64,000 nt of DNA, from positions 178,501 through 242,500 of the forward strand of contig NZ_CP095848.1 of the NCBI RefSeq assembly GCF_023101345.1, written 5' to 3'. The translations under genes and the position numbers were made by a program. A model generated the notes under the pieces. It did not search any database, had not been told where the DNA came from, and worked only from the letters and a program-made list of their open reading frames with translations. Below are positions 51,308-60,326 of the stretch, piece by piece. How positions within the stretch are numbered: position 1 is the first letter of the stretch; each line of letters begins with the position of its first letter. The DNA comes from Hymenobacter sublimis. Lineage in GTDB: Bacteria; Bacteroidota; Bacteroidia; Cytophagales; Hymenobacteraceae.

Positions 51308-52114
51308 CTACGGAATTACTTTAAGTCGTACTACGCGGGTGTCTACGTCGCCCTTATCAAAGAAGTCCTGCTCAAAGAGAATAGTTTTGTTGTCGAGCCA
51401 GCGGGGCTGCGTGCACCCCCATTCTGTTTGTCGCTCCCACAGCAAATGGGGTACCCCATCATTCATGGACCAGAGTTGCAGACCGCTGGGCTCGAAGCGG
51501 GCGAGGACGTCGGAGTTGCCGCACACAAAATGCTGCCCATCGGGCGCAATAACGGGTGGGGCCATGAGTTGGGTGCGGTGGCCTGTGCGCTGGTCAATCA
51601 GCATATAGTAGCCGCCTTCGTACAGGTGCACCGATACCAGCCACTGCTTTATTTCGGGAAGAGTGGCTAGGTATTCGTAGGCAACGTTACGCTCATCTTC
51701 TACCGGGTTGTTTACCAAACGAACTTCCCGGCTGGCTGTGGGGCGTAAGTACAAAGCCCGGCCTTTCCGAAATACTCGCGGTCCAGCCTTTAGTAGCCGC
51801 CGCTTTTCCTCAGCGGCAAAGTCCAGAAACGACTCTTCTTCGGCTGCCGAGGCCGCTTGCGGCAAAACCCAGTGCGGGCTGGGCAGCCGCTCATACACGG
51901 GCCGGGCCGCCGGGTAAATGCGCAGCACGCGGCCGGGCACTTGCACCAGCGTATCCAGATGCTCGAGGCGGTAGATGCGTGGGGGCTTTGGCGCGGGTAG
52001 TGGCGGTACTGCAATGCCCGGGCGCGGCTTCTCAGCCGGTTGCATCCGCAGTGAACAAGCCGGCAAAGCCATGGCTAGCGGCAACACGGCCGCCACGGTA
52101 CGAAACCGAAACAT
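51308..52114 (-). CDS. Lipoprotein of unknown function
   Basis: 268 residues. Signal peptide with a lipobox-like LPAC, cysteine at residue 20, then a Pro-rich linker (PRPGIAVPPLPAPKPPRIYR). The rest is beta-rich with propeller-like or sandwich character: ERLPSPHWVLPQ, RALYLRPTASREVRLVNN, HLYEGGYYMLIDQRTGH, LWSMNDGVPHLLWERQTEWG, DNKTILFEQDFF. Not recognised. The frame is open upstream of 52114, but only this ATG gives a signal peptide. Confidence 0.72.
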   Translation of the reverse strand: MFRFRTVAAVLPLAMALPACSLRMQPAEKPRPGIAVPPLPAPKPPRIYRLEHLDTLVQVPGRVLRIYPAARPVYERLPSPHWVLPQAASAAEEESFLDFAAEEKRRLLKAGPRVFRKGRALYLRPTASREVRLVNNPVEDERNVAYEYLATLPEIKQWLVSVHLYEGGYYMLIDQRTGHRTQLMAPPVIAPDGQHFVCGNSDVLARFEPSGLQLWSMNDGVPHLLWERQTEWGCTQPRWLDNKTILFEQDFFDKGDVDTRVVRLKVIP

Positions 52115-52299
52115 GATAGGGGTAGGCTTGATTCGAAATGCGCGAGGTCTGGTGGACAAAGAGCGAAAAAGAAAACGCGTGCAGGGAGTTCCGCCAAGCA
52201 CTGATTATGCGAAATATTCTGGGGTGAAAAGTGCGGAGGCTGCGTAAGAAGGCAAGTGACTAGCTGATCGGCAAGCAAGGCTCTGAAAAGGGTATTACC

Positions 52300-54033
52300 T
52301 TAAAAATCCTGTTTCAGCCACTGCTTAAAGCTCGCCTGTTGCTCGGGGGTAGGGGCGGCCAGTTTTTCTACCGTTACCTTCTGCCAGAACCGGTGGGCCG
52401 GATCTGCAACCAACGGTACAGTTAGCAAACGATTCTGCCGGAATACGGTAATTTCGTGGTGGTCGGCGCCGTCACTGAGCAGGTTTTGCAGGTTCATATC
52501 CACGCGCCGGCCATTTACGGCTATAACCTCATCGTCAACCGTCAGGCTAAGCGCCGCGGGCGAATCTGGCAGAATATCCGTGACTTCCGTGCGTTCGTTT
52601 TTCACTACCGTCCGGAAGCCATACGTACCCTCCGAAACCGACAAATTTTCGTCGAGTCGAAGGCGACAGCCCACAAAGCCTAACACCCGGTTCAGGGGTT
52701 CTTCCAGCGGGGCCGTGCCGTAAATGAACTTGTCGAAATAGGCCTGCATATCGCGCCCAGCTACTTCCTTCACGATGCGGAGGTAGTCTTCCTCCGTGTA
52801 GCCCACGCCGGTTTTTCCGAACTCTTCCCACAGCCGTTGCATCACGTCATCGAGGCTGCGCTTGTGGCCGGAAAGCTGGCGCAGCGTCAAATCCAGCAGC
52901 AAAGCCACCAGCGCGCCTTTGTGGTATACTGACACCTTGCGGTCGGGGATGCCGGGTTTATAGCCATCGAGCCAGAGGTCCATGCTAGCATCGGCCACGG
53001 AGAGGTGGTAGCGGCCGTAGTCGTCGTAGTGCTTGCGCAACACCGTGTTCAACTCCTGGAAATACTGCTCCGTAGTACGGACTCCAGCGCGGGCCAGCAG
53101 GTACTCACCGTAATACGTGGTGATGCCTTCCGCAATAAAGCAGGTGCGGAAGTAGTTTTCCCGAGCATAGTCGTAAGGCTGCATTTCGGCGGGCCGGATG
53201 CTCTTGATGTTCCAGGCATGGAACAGCTCATGGCAGCTTACCCCCAGAAACTCCTTATAGAGTCCTTCCGTCATCAGCAACTCGGCCGGGCCCAGGGTAA
53301 TGACCGTGGAGTTCAAGTGCTCCACGCCGTGGTAGTGCTTATAGGGCAGAATCTGATTCAGGAAGTGGTAGTCCTGGGCCGGGAACGAGCCAAACAGAGC
53401 CAGCTGCTCGGCGCTAAACGCCCGAAAATCCTCTACCACGCGCTTCCAGTCCACGGGGCAGTCACCCTGAATCCAGATGTAAAAGGGCAATCCGTTTACC
53501 TCGTAGTTACGATACTGCAGGGTAGGGCTGGCAATGAGGGGCGAGTCGGCGAGATGGTCGAAGCTCTGCGCTTGCAACGTGTTAGGGCCACTTTGGGGGA
53601 GGCCGCAAGCAATTTGCCAGCCTTCCGGCAGGTCTAGCAATAGTTGACAGGTTTCCTGCTGCCGGCCCTCCACGTACATAAAGCCCTGCACGGGGTTCAG
53701 GTAGAGCTGGCCTTCGTCGAGCCAGGAGCCGCCGGCGTCCATTTGGTGGGCGTAAAAGTTATAGCGCACCCGCACGGTGCGGCCGGCGGCCTCTGCTACC
53801 TGCCACCGGTCTTTGGTGATTTTGCGGGAAGAAAGGGATTCGCCGGAGGCTGCATCTTCAATGACTACGTGCTGAAGCTTCTGGGCGAAGTTCTGCAGCT
53901 CATACCGTCCGGGCCGCCACGCTGGCAGCTGTAGTTCCAACTCCGAAGTAGCGTCTTGGGCTACCTCAAAGGTCATTTGAATTTGAACGTAGAAGGTAAG
54001 CGGGTTCTCGAACGAGACGTGGTAGTGAATCAT
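52300..54033 (-). CDS. M61 glycyl-aminopeptidase family protease with PDZ domain
   Basis: 577 residues, no signal peptide, probably cytoplasmic. N-terminal beta domain (FENPLTFYVQIQMTFEV), then the gluzincin core with SCHELFHAWNIKSIRP, where His268 and His272 (HELFH) bind zinc and Glu269 is catalytic, plus the downstream FIAEGITTYYGEYLLARAG Glu ligand. A PDZ domain lies at about 480-560 (VTDILPDSPAALSLTVDDEVIAVNG, shortened: SLTVDDEVIAVNG). M61 enzymes cleave N-terminal Gly or Ala. The start at 54033 gives the family N terminus MIHYHVSFEN. Confidence 0.92.
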   Translation of the reverse strand: MIHYHVSFENPLTFYVQIQMTFEVAQDATSELELQLPAWRPGRYELQNFAQKLQHVVIEDAASGESLSSRKITKDRWQVAEAAGRTVRVRYNFYAHQMDAGGSWLDEGQLYLNPVQGFMYVEGRQQETCQLLLDLPEGWQIACGLPQSGPNTLQAQSFDHLADSPLIASPTLQYRNYEVNGLPFYIWIQGDCPVDWKRVVEDFRAFSAEQLALFGSFPAQDYHFLNQILPYKHYHGVEHLNSTVITLGPAELLMTEGLYKEFLGVSCHELFHAWNIKSIRPAEMQPYDYARENYFRTCFIAEGITTYYGEYLLARAGVRTTEQYFQELNTVLRKHYDDYGRYHLSVADASMDLWLDGYKPGIPDRKVSVYHKGALVALLLDLTLRQLSGHKRSLDDVMQRLWEEFGKTGVGYTEEDYLRIVKEVAGRDMQAYFDKFIYGTAPLEEPLNRVLGFVGCRLRLDENLSVSEGTYGFRTVVKNERTEVTDILPDSPAALSLTVDDEVIAVNGRRVDMNLQNLLSDGADHHEITVFRQNRLLTVPLVADPAHRFWQKVTVEKLAAPTPEQQASFKQWLKQDF

Positions 54034-54201
54034 GGAAGCGCGGACGGCGGCAAGGGCCGGTAAACCTGAACGTAAAGCTACGAATTTGCGGGGCGGATAC
54101 CCGTGGTTTTCATACGGCTGCAGGCGGAAAACAACCAGCATTCCGTCAGGCCATTTCCGGTAAAATCCACTTTGTCAGAAAGGAAAAAGCGCGGGAAAGC
54201 A

Positions 54202-54232
54202 TTGTCTTTTCCGATTCAACCCCTTACCTTTG
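54202..54232 (+). promoter_or_regulatory. Promoter of rpmH-rnpA
   Basis: TTG (54202-54204), 20 bases, TACCTTTG (54225-54232), a strong match to the Bacteroidota consensus 37 bases before rpmH. Confidence 0.8.
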
Positions 54233-54268
54233 CCGGCCTTACCTGTTACTGAGTCACTTAACAATACC

Positions 54269-54427
54269 ATGAAACGTACTTTTCAGCCCTCGCAGCGCAA
54301 GCGCCGCAACAAGCACGGATTCCGCTCGCGCATGGAGTCCGCTAACGGCCGCAGCGTAATCGCTCGTCGTCGTGCCAAAGGCCGCAAGCGCCTGACCGTA
54401 TCCGACGAAGGTCGTCATAAGCGCTAA
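54269..54427 (+). CDS. rpmH: 50S ribosomal protein L34
   Basis: 52 residues, highly basic; [19 protein letters not shown] and [14 protein letters not shown] are the L34 hallmarks. A TTG upstream in the same frame is ignored because L34 always starts MKRT. Followed by rnpA 16 bases later, the conserved bacterial order. Confidence 0.98.
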   Translation: MKRTFQPSQRKRRNKHGFRSRMESANGRSVIARRRAKGRKRLTVSDEGRHKR

Positions 54428-54443
54428 GCCGCTGCCGGCTTCT

Positions 54444-54899
54444 GTGCAGTCGCCGCTCTCTGAGTCTGAGTCCATGGATTCTACGCCTGGCGGGCGCTCC
54501 TATTCGTTTCCGAAAGAAGAACATCTGTGTCGCAAAAAGCTCATTGAAGAGCTTTTCGGCCGGGGTTCTTCTTTTGGTTTATACCCCTTGCGGCTGATCT
54601 GGTTGCCCACGGAAACACCTACTACCGCGCCGCCACAGGTGCTGGTCAGCGTAAGTAAGCGCAGCTTTAAGCGCGCCGTTGACCGCAACTACCTTAAGCG
54701 CCTGCTGCGCGAGGCTTACCGCCTCAACAAATACCGGCTGCTGGAAGCCGAAGGAGGCCACTGCCTCGGGCGATTGGCGATTATCTACACGGGCAAGGAA
54801 AAAAAGCCTTTCACGCTGGTTGAAAAAAAATTAATTTCAGGGCTAGAGCGTTTGCTCACCGAAGCCGGTGCAACTCCTTCGCGAGTCGCCGGTTCTTAG
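54444..54899 (+). CDS. rnpA: Ribonuclease P protein component
   Basis: Protein subunit of RNase P, which matures tRNA 5' ends. The RNR-type motif SVSKRSFKRAVDRNYLKRLL and the N-terminal FPKEEHLCRKKLIEELFG are diagnostic. About 151 residues from GTG 54444, or 141 from ATG 54474; the latter gives MDSTPGGRSYSFPKEEHL and is equally plausible. Conserved neighbour of rpmH. Confidence 0.93.
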   Translation: MQSPLSESESMDSTPGGRSYSFPKEEHLCRKKLIEELFGRGSSFGLYPLRLIWLPTETPTTAPPQVLVSVSKRSFKRAVDRNYLKRLLREAYRLNKYRLLEAEGGHCLGRLAIIYTGKEKKPFTLVEKKLISGLERLLTEAGATPSRVAGS

Positions 54900-54994
54900 G
54901 TACAAATGACTTGTCCTCCGGCTGTTCATGGTAGAAACAGCAAGCCGGAAGCGAGGCACACTGTAGGGTCGTTTAGTTGATTTCAGCCCCGTAT

Positions 54995-56704
54995 ATGCGT
55001 AAAAAATCCTTGGCAGCTGTTGCCCTGCTTGGCGGCGCTGCGCTGCTCGTATCCTTCCGCCCGGCCTCTGACAACGAGCGGTATTTCGAAATTGCTAAGA
55101 ACCTCGACATTTTCGCTACCCTCTTCAAGGAGGTGAATACCTACTATGTTGATGAGGTGCCGCCGGCTAAGCTGGTGAAAACCGGGATTGACGCCATGCT
55201 CAAGTCCCTGGACCCCTACACCAACTATATTCCCGAGGACGATATTGAGGACTTTCGCACCATGACCACCGGCCAGTACGGCGGGATTGGGGCGGTAGTC
55301 GTGAAGCGTAGCGGCAGAACGGTAGTGCAGGCAGCTTACGAGGGCTATCCTGCCCAAAAGGCGGGTCTGCTGCCCGGTGATGAAATTCTGAGCATCAACG
55401 GCGTGACGGTGGAGAAGAAGTCCAACTCCGATATCAGCAAACTGCTCAAGGGCCAAGCTAACTCCCAGGTGAAGCTAATGGTGACGCGCTACGGCCAGGA
55501 AGCCCCGGTGGAAGTCAACATTACCCGCGACAAAATTCAGGTCGACAATGTACCGTACTACGGCATGCTGACGCCCGAAATTGGCTACTTTCAACTCTCG
55601 GGTTTTACCGTGGATGCAGGTAAGGAAGTGCGCTTAGCGGTAGCCAAGCTCAAGGAGCAAGGCGCCAAAAAGCTCGTCTTTGATATCCGGGACAACCCCG
55701 GCGGCTTGCTCAACGAGGCCGTGAATATCTCCAACCTGTTCGTGGACAAGGGCAAAGACATCGTGAGCACTAAGGGCAAGGTATCCGACTGGAATAAAAC
55801 CTATAAAGCCTTGGATGCGCCGTTGGATACCCAAATTCCGATGGTTGTCATTACCAGCAACCGCTCTGCCTCGGCTTCGGAAATTGTTTCGGGCGTGCTA
55901 CAGGACTACGACCGGGCCGTGCTGGTAGGGGAGCGTACCTTCGGCAAGGGGCTGGTGCAAGCCACCCGGCCCCTGAGCTACAACTCCCAGCTGAAAGTAA
56001 CCACCGCTAAGTACTATATCCCCAGCGGCCGGTGCATTCAGGAAATCGACTACACCCACCGCGCCGATGATGGCACCTTGGGTAAAGTGCCCGACTCCTT
56101 GCGCACGGCCTTCAAAACCGTGGCCGGTCGCACCGTATACGACGGCGGCGGCGTAGCGCCCGACGTGGAAGTGCAGGACCGCGAAATAGCCGACATCACC
56201 CGCGTGCTGCTCCAGAAAAGCTACCTCTTCGACTACGCTACCCGCTACCGCGCCGAGCACCCGACCATTGCCGCTGCGCGCCAGTTCAAGCTCACCGACG
56301 CCGACTACCAGAAGTTTATAGACTACCTCAAAGGCAAGGACATCAGCTACAGCACCGACGCGGAAAAAGCGTTGGCTGACCTCACCAAAAAAGTAAAGGA
56401 GGAAAAGCACTACGAGGACGTGAAAACCGAGCTAGAAGGCATGCGCAAAAAGGTGACGACCAACAAGGCCAACGACCTGATGCGCTTCAAGCCAGAAATT
56501 CGGGAGTTGCTGGAGCAGGAAATTGTGTCACGCTACTACTTCCAGAAGGGTAGCGTGGAAGCCAGCTTCGACGATGACCCCAACATCCTGATGGCCCTGA
56601 ACGTGCTCAATGACCAGCCGCGCTACTCAGCTTTGCTAAAGCCCGGCACCGTAGAAGCCAAAACCCGCCCTGAAGCCAAGCGCAGCACGGCTGGCGGCAA
56701 ATAG
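54995..56704 (+). CDS. S41-family C-terminal processing peptidase (CtpA-like)
   Basis: Periplasmic serine protease, 569 residues. N-terminal signal anchor (SLAAVALLGGAALLVSF), a PDZ domain (about 100-180, GDEILSINGVTVEKKSN), the S41 core DIRDNPGGLLNEAVNISNLF, and the catalytic dyad in SNRSASASEIVSG (Ser) and ERTFGKGLVQ (Lys). It cleaves C-terminal tails of envelope proteins. The C-terminal 150 residues are helical and typical of Bacteroidota members. ATG 54995 is chosen over an upstream TTG. Confidence 0.95.
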   Translation: MRKKSLAAVALLGGAALLVSFRPASDNERYFEIAKNLDIFATLFKEVNTYYVDEVPPAKLVKTGIDAMLKSLDPYTNYIPEDDIEDFRTMTTGQYGGIGAVVVKRSGRTVVQAAYEGYPAQKAGLLPGDEILSINGVTVEKKSNSDISKLLKGQANSQVKLMVTRYGQEAPVEVNITRDKIQVDNVPYYGMLTPEIGYFQLSGFTVDAGKEVRLAVAKLKEQGAKKLVFDIRDNPGGLLNEAVNISNLFVDKGKDIVSTKGKVSDWNKTYKALDAPLDTQIPMVVITSNRSASASEIVSGVLQDYDRAVLVGERTFGKGLVQATRPLSYNSQLKVTTAKYYIPSGRCIQEIDYTHRADDGTLGKVPDSLRTAFKTVAGRTVYDGGGVAPDVEVQDREIADITRVLLQKSYLFDYATRYRAEHPTIAAARQFKLTDADYQKFIDYLKGKDISYSTDAEKALADLTKKVKEEKHYEDVKTELEGMRKKVTTNKANDLMRFKPEIRELLEQEIVSRYYFQKGSVEASFDDDPNILMALNVLNDQPRYSALLKPGTVEAKTRPEAKRSTAGGK

Positions 56705-56721
56705 GTGTCTTGGAATTGTAA

Positions 56722-56760
56722 ATAGAAAAAGCAGCCTCATCTTGGGGCTGCTTTTTCTAT
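56722..56760 (+). terminator. Terminator of the S41 protease gene
   Basis: Perfect 15-base stem ATAGAAAAAGCAGCC / GGCTGCTTTTTCTAT. Confidence 0.9.
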
Positions 56761-56776
56761 GTTATGTTGAAGTAAG

Positions 56777-57337
56777 ATGAACGACGTTGTACTACGTGCC
56801 AAACATTGGCAGGTATTCTTGTGCTTGCTTATTCCTCACTTTCTATCCTGGTACACGGAAGACCTCTTTCTGGATAGTGTGCTGGATTTTTTGGGCGCCT
56901 TCTCCTTAATAGTATGGTTGATCCTGCAGTCGAATGAGTTGATGCAGCTTCGTCCTAAGCAGGAAGGGTATAATATGAACTGGTTTCTATTCAATGCCTT
57001 TCTAGTCCTGGGCGCATGGGGCTACAGCGTAGCAACCGAAGATCCTCACTTTCATATTTCAACAACGAGTTGGCATGCCGATGGGGTTGGTGGTTTGATC
57101 TTCTTTTATGTTGCCTTTGCCTACTTACACATGCATTGGTTTCCTGGCTCCCTGCTTTATGCTAGTCAAACAGGCCGCCGTCCTGATGCTGCTCAAGCTA
57201 TAAAAGGCTTTCTGCTTTGCTTTTTCTGGCCAGTCGGAGTGTGGTTTATACAGCCCCGCCTGAATAAGCTATGGGAAGAGAAGCAGTGGGAAGAGCGTGC
57301 CTTGCGGCGGATAGGCGCTGATGAGCAAGCACTGTAG
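56777..57337 (+). CDS. Hypothetical membrane protein
   Basis: 186 residues with about four or five helices (LCLLIPHFLSWY, FSLIVWLILQS, WFLFNAFLVLGAWGYSV, GGLIFFYVAFAYLHMHW, GFLLCFFWPVGVWFI) and a charged C-terminal tail (LNKLWEEKQWEERALRRI). Not recognised. Aromatic residues and His-x-His pairs (HFH, HMHW) are notable. The GC content appears lower than that of its neighbours. Confidence 0.7.
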   Translation: MNDVVLRAKHWQVFLCLLIPHFLSWYTEDLFLDSVLDFLGAFSLIVWLILQSNELMQLRPKQEGYNMNWFLFNAFLVLGAWGYSVATEDPHFHISTTSWHADGVGGLIFFYVAFAYLHMHWFPGSLLYASQTGRRPDAAQAIKGFLLCFFWPVGVWFIQPRLNKLWEEKQWEERALRRIGADEQAL

Positions 57338-57358
57338 TACGCTTCCCAAGAGCCGCCG

Positions 57359-57366
57359 TACCTTTG
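57359..57366 (+). promoter_or_regulatory. -7 box TACCTTTG four bases before tsaB start
   Basis: Exact TAnnTTTG; the ATG begins at 57371, so the transcript would be leaderless or nearly so. No -33 TTG is visible. Confidence 0.55.
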
Positions 57367-57370
57367 TCTT

Positions 57371-58078
57371 ATGCCTACCTTGCTGCTCTCCTTGGAAACG
57401 TCCTCACCAGTTTGCTCCGTTGCCTTGCACCGCGTGGCGGATGGTACATTGGTCGGCCAATCGGAACTGCGTCTGGAAAAGTCGCACTCCTCGCACCTGA
57501 GTGTGCTCGTGAACCAGCTGCTGGAAAATACCCTGCACACCCTGCAGGATGTGGCAGCAGTGGCCGTTTCCGACGGGCCGGGCTCCTACACCGGGCTGCG
57601 CATTGGGGCGGCGGCGGCCAAGGGGCTGTGCTATGCCCTGGATATTCCGCTACTGGCCGTGAGCACCTTGCAAAGCCTGGCGCACCAAGTAGCTACGTAC
57701 ACCGCCCAGCCCGAGCAGTACCTATACTGCCCCATGCTGGATGCCCGCCGGATGGAAGTGTACACGGCCCTCTACCGCCACGATGGCGCCGAGGTACTGG
57801 CACCTACCCCCTTGGTGCTAGACGAAACCGCCTTGGCCGAACATTTAGCCCACCACTCCTTGTTGTTCTTTGGTAGCGGAGCCACGAAATTTTATCCGCT
57901 GGTGGCTAACAATGCCCGAGCTGGTTTCTTGCCAGGCATTGAGCCCTCAGCCATAGCGGTAGGCGCCCTGGGAGTAGCAGCTTACCAGCGCCAGGAGTTT
58001 CAGAACGTAGCTTACTATGAGCCGTTTTATTTGAAGGAAGTCTATACCACAACTCCAAAGAACAAAGCCGGCTTGTAG
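57371..58078 (+). CDS. tsaB: tRNA threonylcarbamoyladenosine biosynthesis protein TsaB
   Basis: 235 residues. The ASKHA-fold opening LLSLETSSPVCSVAL and the VSDGPGSYTGLRIGAAAAKGL motif define TsaB, which together with TsaD and TsaE makes t6A at position 37 of ANN-decoding tRNAs. The partners are not in the window. A DUF2480 gene follows on the same strand about 70 bases later. Confidence 0.96.
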   Translation: MPTLLLSLETSSPVCSVALHRVADGTLVGQSELRLEKSHSSHLSVLVNQLLENTLHTLQDVAAVAVSDGPGSYTGLRIGAAAAKGLCYALDIPLLAVSTLQSLAHQVATYTAQPEQYLYCPMLDARRMEVYTALYRHDGAEVLAPTPLVLDETALAEHLAHHSLLFFGSGATKFYPLVANNARAGFLPGIEPSAIAVGALGVAAYQRQEFQNVAYYEPFYLKEVYTTTPKNKAGL

Positions 58079-58148
58079 AGGTACCACTACGCTGTTGCAA
58101 TCATAGGGAACGACATCTTACTAATTCGCTGCTGCTGCGGCGCTGAGC

Positions 58149-58658
58149 ATGGAAGAATTTATCAACCGCGTGGCGCAAAGCGCCCTTACTACCCTTAACC
58201 TCGAAGAGTTTATTCACCCAGGGGAGCGGGTGGTATATGATATCAAGGAAAATCTGTTTCACGGGCTGATGCTGCGCGAAAAGGATTTCCGCGAGTTTAT
58301 CAAAACCCACGACTGGAGCCAGTACGACGGAAAGAACGTAGCTATTATCTGTTCCGCTGACGCTATTGTGCCCACGTGGGCCTATATGTTGTTGGCAACC
58401 AAGCTGCAAAAGCACGCGCATCGCTACGTATTTGGTAACCTAGAGGCCTTGGAGCAGGAGCTATTCCACGAAGCCATTGCGGCTATCGACGTGGAGCAGT
58501 ACCACGACGCAAAAGTGGTAGTAAAGGGCTGCGGCGAGAAACCCGTGCCAACTTACGCCTACGTGGCCATCATGCAGAAGCTGCTACCCGTTGTCAGCAG
58601 CGTTATGTACGGGGAGCCGTGCAGTACTGTGCCGCTATACAAGCGCCCGAAAGTGTAG
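58149..58658 (+). CDS. DUF2480 family protein
   Basis: 169 residues, cytoplasmic, conserved in Bacteroidota and of unknown function. FINRVAQSALTTLNLEEF, DIKENLFHGLMLREKDFREF, VAIICSADAIVPTWAYMLLA and VKGCGEKPVPTYAYVAI are the family features. In this and related genomes it often stands near iron-sulfur or metal-handling genes; here it follows tsaB. Terminator after it. Confidence 0.93.
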   Translation: MEEFINRVAQSALTTLNLEEFIHPGERVVYDIKENLFHGLMLREKDFREFIKTHDWSQYDGKNVAIICSADAIVPTWAYMLLATKLQKHAHRYVFGNLEALEQELFHEAIAAIDVEQYHDAKVVVKGCGEKPVPTYAYVAIMQKLLPVVSSVMYGEPCSTVPLYKRPKV

Positions 58659-58971
58659 CCTCGGCTTACGCGAAGTTTAGCGGTTGATTTTTACTGAAAA
58701 GAGCCCATTTGCCCGGCAAGTGGGCTCTTTTCATGTTACTTCTATACCAACTTAGCCTTGCAATTTGGATGTAGAAGTAAGCGACACCTCAACGGAAGCA
58801 CTTACCACCCGCGGTGGGGTGGAAGTTACGGACGCTAAAGGGTAGCTGTATGCTTGGCAGGTATGGGCCAGTTATGCAGCGGAACGCAGCACTTTCGCAG
58901 TGGCTAAAACTCAGGCTGCGAACTGATGCAGGGGGCACATTGTGCATCTTTGGCTTCTTAACCCTGCTCAT
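58659..58971. other. Intergenic region between DUF2480 and permease
   Basis: 313 bases. A terminator lies at 58696-58732. The remaining 240 bases contain only short antisense or out-of-frame ORFs; near the end the sequence GCATCTTTG resembles a -7 box for the permease. No gene is supported. Confidence 0.5.
58696..58732 (+). terminator. Terminator of the DUF2480 gene
   Basis: Stem GAAAAGAGCCCA / TGGGCTCTTTTC extended inward by five pairs, with a T run. Confidence 0.85.
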
Positions 58972-60309
58972 ATGCCCGCACCCAATCCTTCTGGCTCATA
59001 TAAAATCAGTGTTCTGACGGGCATAGCCATTGTAGTGGCTAGTATGGTAGGTACTGGCGTGTTCACTAGCCTCGGCTTTCAGGTGCTGGACATCAAGAGT
59101 GGTTTTGCGCTGCTGATGTTGTGGGCCGTAGGGGGCATTATTGCCCTGTGCGGGGCCTTGAGCTATGGGGAGCTAGCAGCCGCTATGCCCCGCTCCGGCG
59201 GCGAGTACCACTACCTCTCGCGTATTTATCACCCGGCGCTGGGGTTTCTATCGGGCTGGGTTTCGGCCACGGTAGGGTTTGCCGCGCCTACTGCCTTGGC
59301 AGCCATGGCCCTGGGCCGTTACGCTCAAAGCGTATGGCCTACGGTTTCGCCTTCCGCTTTGTCAGTAGTTGTCGTGCTCATATTAGCGACGGTGCACATA
59401 ACGAGCCGACGGGCCGGGAGCCGCTTGCAGGTAGTTATAACGACCATAAAAGTGTTGGTGTTGGCTGGGTTTATTGGGGTAGGCCTGCTGGTGGCCCAGC
59501 CTCAGCCCCTGCACTTTGCGCCTCATGGGGCCGCCGACTGGCAGCAGCTGCTAAGCCCGGCTTTTGCCGTATCGTTGGTGTATGTGTCCTATGCTTATTC
59601 AGGCTGGAACGCGGCCGTTTACCTTACGGGCGAAGTAGAGCAACCCCAGCGTAATCTGCCCCGCATCTTGTTGCTCGGTACCAGCCTCGTACTCCTTTTA
59701 TATGTAGGGCTGAATTTCGTTTTTCTCTACTCAACTCCCCTGTCCAAGATTAGTGGCCAGCTCGAAGTCGGTTTTGTTGTGGCTAGCCACTTGTTCGGGG
59801 ACACTGCGGGCCGACTTATGGGCGGAGCCATTGCTGTTCTGTTAGTGTCTACGGTAAGCTCCATGATATTTGCCGGTCCGCGTATTCTGCAGGTGATGGG
59901 GGAGGACCTACCCGCACTTCGGCCACTGGCCCAGTTAAGCTCGGCGGGTATTCCGGTGCGAGCTACCCTGTTTCAGACCGCTTTGACCATTCTCTTTATC
60001 CTGACGGCCACTTTCGAGCAAGTGCTGCTGTACGCTGGCTTTGTTCTAAGCCTGTTTACGTTTCTGACGGTGCTAGGCCTGTTCATTCTGCGGTGGCGCC
60101 AGCCCGGGCTGTCCCGGCCTTACCGGGCCTGGGGCTACCCCGTTACGCCCCTGCTGTTTCTGCTACTCAATGGCTGGACGCTCCGTTTCATTGCCCAGCG
60201 CAACCCCCAGGAGACGGTGTACGGAGTAGCCACGTTGGCCGTAGGACTGGTGCTATACTTCGTGGGAAAGCGCTTTTCAGCTCAACCCCAACCCGCTTCC
60301 CGGCCGTAA
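58972..60309 (+). CDS. APC-family amino-acid permease
   Basis: Inner-membrane transporter of 445 residues, about 12 helices. The family opening ISVLTGIAIVVASMVGTGVF and the consensus loop GALSYGELAAAMPRSGGEYHYLSRIY are clear. Substrate unknown. The start at ATG 58972 places a short cytoplasmic segment before helix 1. The ion-channel gene begins 17 bases after its stop, so the two probably share a transcript. Confidence 0.93.
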   Translation: MPAPNPSGSYKISVLTGIAIVVASMVGTGVFTSLGFQVLDIKSGFALLMLWAVGGIIALCGALSYGELAAAMPRSGGEYHYLSRIYHPALGFLSGWVSATVGFAAPTALAAMALGRYAQSVWPTVSPSALSVVVVLILATVHITSRRAGSRLQVVITTIKVLVLAGFIGVGLLVAQPQPLHFAPHGAADWQQLLSPAFAVSLVYVSYAYSGWNAAVYLTGEVEQPQRNLPRILLLGTSLVLLLYVGLNFVFLYSTPLSKISGQLEVGFVVASHLFGDTAGRLMGGAIAVLLVSTVSSMIFAGPRILQVMGEDLPALRPLAQLSSAGIPVRATLFQTALTILFILTATFEQVLLYAGFVLSLFTFLTVLGLFILRWRQPGLSRPYRAWGYPVTPLLFLLLNGWTLRFIAQRNPQETVYGVATLAVGLVLYFVGKRFSAQPQPASRP

Positions 60310-60326
60310 GCTGAGTTTTATACGGT

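Noticed and set aside
58733..58971. Small plus-strand ORF (58814-59017) before the permease
   Set aside because: It runs into the permease gene in another frame, has no domain and no start signals; likely chance.
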